Shown here: positions 16,998-19,439 of the stretch, piece by piece
How positions within the stretch are numbered: position 1 is the first letter of the stretch
Layout of the letters: each line of letters begins with the position of its first letter
Assembly (NCBI GenBank): GCA_016946835.1
Contig: JACVTC010000551.1
Span: 1 to 19,439, forward strand
Length of the DNA: 19,439 nucleotides
DNA from: Neocallimastix lanati (nom. inval.)
Taxonomy: Eukaryota > Neocallimastigomycota > Neocallimastigomycetes > Neocallimastigales > Neocallimastigaceae
Direction: 5' to 3'
Program-made: the position numbers and the translations under genes
Notes under the pieces: generated by a model
Told to the model about the DNA's origin: nothing
Database searches by the model: none
The model's input: the letters and a program-made list of their open reading frames with translations, nothing else

Positions 16998-18434
16998 AAT
17001 TTAAATAATGAAAATAAGGATGTCAATAAAAATCTAAATAATGAAAATAAAAATAATAATATTATTAATAGCGTTAATAATACAAGAATACTAAATGAAA
17101 AAATTGAAGAATATAAAATTTTAGAAAATAATAATAAAGATAAAAAAGAAGAAATTAATAATATATTTATTAATATTAATGATCCTTATAATAGTAATAA
17201 TAATATTAATAATAACAATAATAAAGTTGATGACAATAATAACAATAATGTTGTGGATAGTGGAAATTGTTTAAATAATTTTTTAGAAAATTATATTAAT
17301 CAAAAATTTGTTAAAATAGATAATATACTATATTATAAACAAAATAATATATTAAGGAAAGTTATCAACAATCAAGAAGAAAAATGGAAATTAATAAATG
17401 CAGCTCATACTATAGGACATGAGGGCATTTATAAAACCTATCATAGGCTGAGAAGAGATTTTTACTGGAAGGGTATGATCAAAGATATCAAATTATTTAT
17501 TAAATGTTGTCATAATTGCCAAACTTGCAAACCTCAGCCAACGAATAGCTATCCTGAAGATTTGGCTACTCCACCTGGTCTACCATTTTCTAGAGTTGGA
17601 TTAGATTTAATTGGACCATTATACAGAACAAAGCATGGAAACCGATATATAATAGTTTTAGTAGATTACCTAACCAAATGGGTAGAAGCGGAGCCATTAA
17701 AAAAAACAGAATCAGAAGATGTTATAAGATTTCTCACTAATGTTTTTGCAAGACATGGAATTCCTGAATTATTAATAACAGATAATGGACCACAATTTGT
17801 AGCGGATAAAACCAAGGCTTTTTTAGATTTGAATGATGTTTATGTACATTATATTAGTACATATCATCCTGCGTCAAATGGTGAGGTAGAAAATCGTAAC
17901 CGGGAAATCTCTAAATACTTAAGGATTCTAGGAAGTAATGACAAGGAATGGGATGATCTTCTACCAAGTGCATTATGGGCACTTAGGACGTGTAGAAATG
18001 AAGTGACTAAGTATAGTAGTTTCGAATTACTATACGGTAGAAGAGACTTACAACCATTTGGACTTACTATTAATATGGATGAAAGACTTCCTGAGGAAAC
18101 TGAAGAAGAATATTATATCAGGAAATTCATATATCATAATCAATGGATAAAGGAAGCAATAGAAAATATAGAAACAGCAAATAAATTGTGGAGTGATAGA
18201 AGGAAACAAATAAAACGACTCCGAAGTTCTTTTAGACCTGGAGATTTAGTATTAATCAGAAATTTTAATAGAAGAAAATTGGATCCATATTTTTTAGGAC
18301 CTTTAAAAATTGTGAAACAACAATTTAACACAGTCACTGTTTGTGATCCAATAACTAACGAAATAGCAGAAAGAAACATTCATTTAAAAAATGTTATTCC
18401 TTATATTACTAACTTTATTGAATTTAAAGATTAA
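16998..18434 (+). CDS. pol: Pol part: integrase, element 2
   Basis: This frame is open from 16998. The first 85 codons or so are Asn-rich linker, and the annotated-looking GTG at 17253 is not a real start. The integrase has H-x3-H (HTIGH) and C-x2-C (CHNC) zinc ligands, a D,D-35-E core (GLDLIGPL, ITDNGPQF, NGEVENRNRE) and a GPY/F-like DPYFLGPLKIV segment, with no chromodomain. It is intact and highly similar to element 1 integrase, differing by a short deletion of about five residues in the KSQFKELSKQNQE segment. It would be released from Gag-Pol by the protease. Confidence 0.92.
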   Translation, partial: NLNNENKDVNKNLNNENKNNNIINSVNNTRILNEKIEEYKILENNNKDKKEEINNIFININDPYNSNNNINNNNNKVDDNNNNNVVDSGNCLNNFLENYINQKFVKIDNILYYKQNNILRKVINNQEEKWKLINAAHTIGHEGIYKTYHRLRRDFYWKGMIKDIKLFIKCCHNCQTCKPQPTNSYPEDLATPPGLPFSRVGLDLIGPLYRTKHGNRYIIVLVDYLTKWVEAEPLKKTESEDVIRFLTNVFARHGIPELLITDNGPQFVADKTKAFLDLNDVYVHYISTYHPASNGEVENRNREISKYLRILGSNDKEWDDLLPSALWALRTCRNEVTKYSSFELLYGRRDLQPFGLTINMDERLPEETEEEYYIRKFIYHNQWIKEAIENIETANKLWSDRRKQIKRLRSSFRPGDLVLIRNFNRRKLDPYFLGPLKIVKQQFNTVTVCDPITNEIAERNIHLKNVIPYITNFIEFKD

Positions 18435-18534
18435 AGAAACAAAATTAATTTTTTTAAAAAAAAAAAAAAAAAAAAAAATTTAAATAATAATAATAATAAT
18501 AATAATAAGAGTAATATTATAAAAAATATATATA

Positions 18535-18573
<39 letters not shown>

Positions 18574-18584
18574 TATAAAAAATT

Positions 18585-18628
<44 letters not shown>

Positions 18629-18720
18629 TATAAAAAAATTTATAAAAAAAAAAAAAAAAATTTATAAAAAAAATTTTATTATAAATATTTAATAATATAT
18701 ATATTAACTTTGTTCTATTT
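18435..18720 (+). other. A-rich 3' non-coding region of element 2
   Basis: It contains an AAT array (18484-18508) and three or four units of a long A run followed by TATTATAAAAAATTTTATAAA-type sequence, forming a degenerate tandem repeat from about 18540 to 18690. No gene is visible. Confidence 0.7.
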
Positions 18721-18741
18721 TGACTTCAAGGGACGAAGTCA
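18721..18741 (+). promoter_or_regulatory. Conserved hairpin before the polypurine tract, element 2
   Basis: TGACTTC (18721-18727) pairs with GAAGTCA (18735-18741) across loop AAGGGAC. The core is identical to element 1. The next pair outward is U-A here and A-U there, a compensatory change. Confidence 0.7.
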
Positions 18742-18746
18742 TGTCT

Positions 18747-18761
18747 AAAGAAGGGGCGTTC
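18747..18761 (+). promoter_or_regulatory. Polypurine tract, element 2
   Basis: The purine run AAAGAAGGGG (18747-18756) and then CGTTC lead into the 3' LTR at 18762. It is equivalent to 9341-9354. Confidence 0.75.
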
Positions 18762-19290
18762 TGATACGAGATATTTAATAAGAATGTAAAGTGATATAAT
18801 TATTATTTTAAATATTATTGTAAATAATTTTATTATTAATATTTTCTAAATAAGTTAAAATTAATATTTAATAAGATATAATATTATAAAATTATTTTAT
18901 TATTTTATTATTAATATAAGTTTATTATAAAAATATATATAATATAATTAATTATGTAAAAGTACAAATTTTAAATAATAATAATATAGAGAATAATAAG
19001 ATAAAAATTAGGAAGTTTTAATTATAAAAAAAATGTTGTGTTTTTATTTTTATTGAAATGTATTAATTGAGAATGAATAATAGTGAATAATTATTTTAAT
19101 AAATAAATATAATAAAGTGAATAATTTTAATAAATAAACATAATAAAATGAACATTATATTCTAAAATAATAATTTGAGTGTATTATATAAATATATAAT
19201 TATTATACTATTTCATAAATACAATATTTCTTGATTAATTCCCTCTTGCTTTTCCCATATTTTATGATACTTTTTAAATTAATTGTATCA
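18762..19290 (+). repeat. 3' LTR of element 2
   Basis: It is 529 bp and nearly identical to 10498-11030. The single substitution found by eye (A at 19223) weakens the U5 arm that pairs with the leader. Confidence 0.95.
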
Positions 19291-19294
19291 TTAC
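19291..19294. repeat. Target site duplication, right copy (TTAC)
   Basis: It matches 10494-10497 and directly follows the 3' LTR. Confidence 0.75.
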
Positions 19295-19439
19295 TTGTGT
19301 AAGAAACTTAGATAAATTTATTATTTTATTATAAAATTTATCTATTGTTAAAAAGTAGACAGATTGAATTTAACGAGGAATCAGGTTGATATAAATATAT
19401 AATATAATATATAGATATAAGTAAATTACTAAAATAAAA
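19295..19439. other. 3' flank with an 11-bp inverted repeat
   Basis: TAGATAAATTT (19309-19319) and AAATTTATCTA (19334-19344) form a perfect inverted repeat with a 14-nt loop. No coding sequence is visible. The last 80 bases have slightly more mixed composition and may be unique host DNA. Confidence 0.5.

Larger units (their letters stand above)
10498..19290 (+). mobile_element. Ty3/gypsy LTR retrotransposon, element 2
   Basis: This 8793-bp element has LTRs starting TGATAC and ending GTATCA (perfect 6-bp inverted ends), a TTAC target duplication, and the same gene order as element 1. It shares element 1's primer binding site, frameshift signal, pre-PPT hairpin and most protein sequence, but its LTR and leader are largely different, so it is a sister family. 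The LTRs differ by one substitution and two small indels. Even so, gag has a nonsense codon and pol carries many one-base indels, so this copy as read cannot make intact Pol. Confidence 0.95.

Overview
The window comes from an extremely AT-rich eukaryotic nuclear genome. It has long A and T homopolymers, AAT microsatellites and proteins full of asparagine runs. I see no bacterial-type genes, operons, RNA genes or host genes. The base composition and Ty3-type elements fit an anaerobic gut fungus (Neocallimastigomycota) best; a dictyostelid or another AT-rich protist is the main alternative. This host call is inference.

Two complete LTR retrotransposons of the Ty3/gypsy (Metaviridae) type lie head-to-tail on the + strand. 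They are sister families, alike in protein but almost unalignable in most of their LTRs. Element 1 spans 803-9959 (LTRs of 615 and 605 bp). Element 2 spans 10498-19290 (LTRs of 533 and 529 bp) and is flanked by a TTAC target duplication. Both have the order LTR, 18-nt primer binding site, AT-rich leader of about 0.5-0.9 kb, gag, pol (Asn-rich region, pre-protease block, protease, RT, RNase H, Asn/Lys-rich linker, integrase), polypurine tract, LTR. Integrase has no chromodomain. The rest is 802 bp of low-complexity 5' flank, 534 bp between the elements, and about 145 bp of 3' flank.

The main discovery is a set of RNA signals conserved between the two families although the surrounding bases have diverged. 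(1) Gag ends in T TTA AAC TAA. This is a canonical -1 frameshift heptamer in the correct phase, followed at the same distance by a hairpin with an identical loop. Pol is open in the -1 frame from that point, so Pol is probably made as a Gag-Pol fusion and the ATG at 3779 is not a start. (2) The LTR end (U5) pairs with the bases just after the primer binding site in both elements, using different sequences. (3) A hairpin with loop AAGGGAC lies 20-21 nt before the 3' LTR in both, with a compensatory pair change. (4) Element 1 has two 56-nt structured motifs exactly 100 nt apart in its leader.

Element 1 is nearly intact: four one-base indels in or beside A or T runs break gag and pol. Element 2 has a nonsense codon in gag and many small indels in pol, clustered at 13.7-14.0 and 15.1-16.25 kb, yet its two LTRs differ by only one substitution. 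That mismatch suggests mobilisation in trans or, more simply, uncorrected read errors in the assembly.
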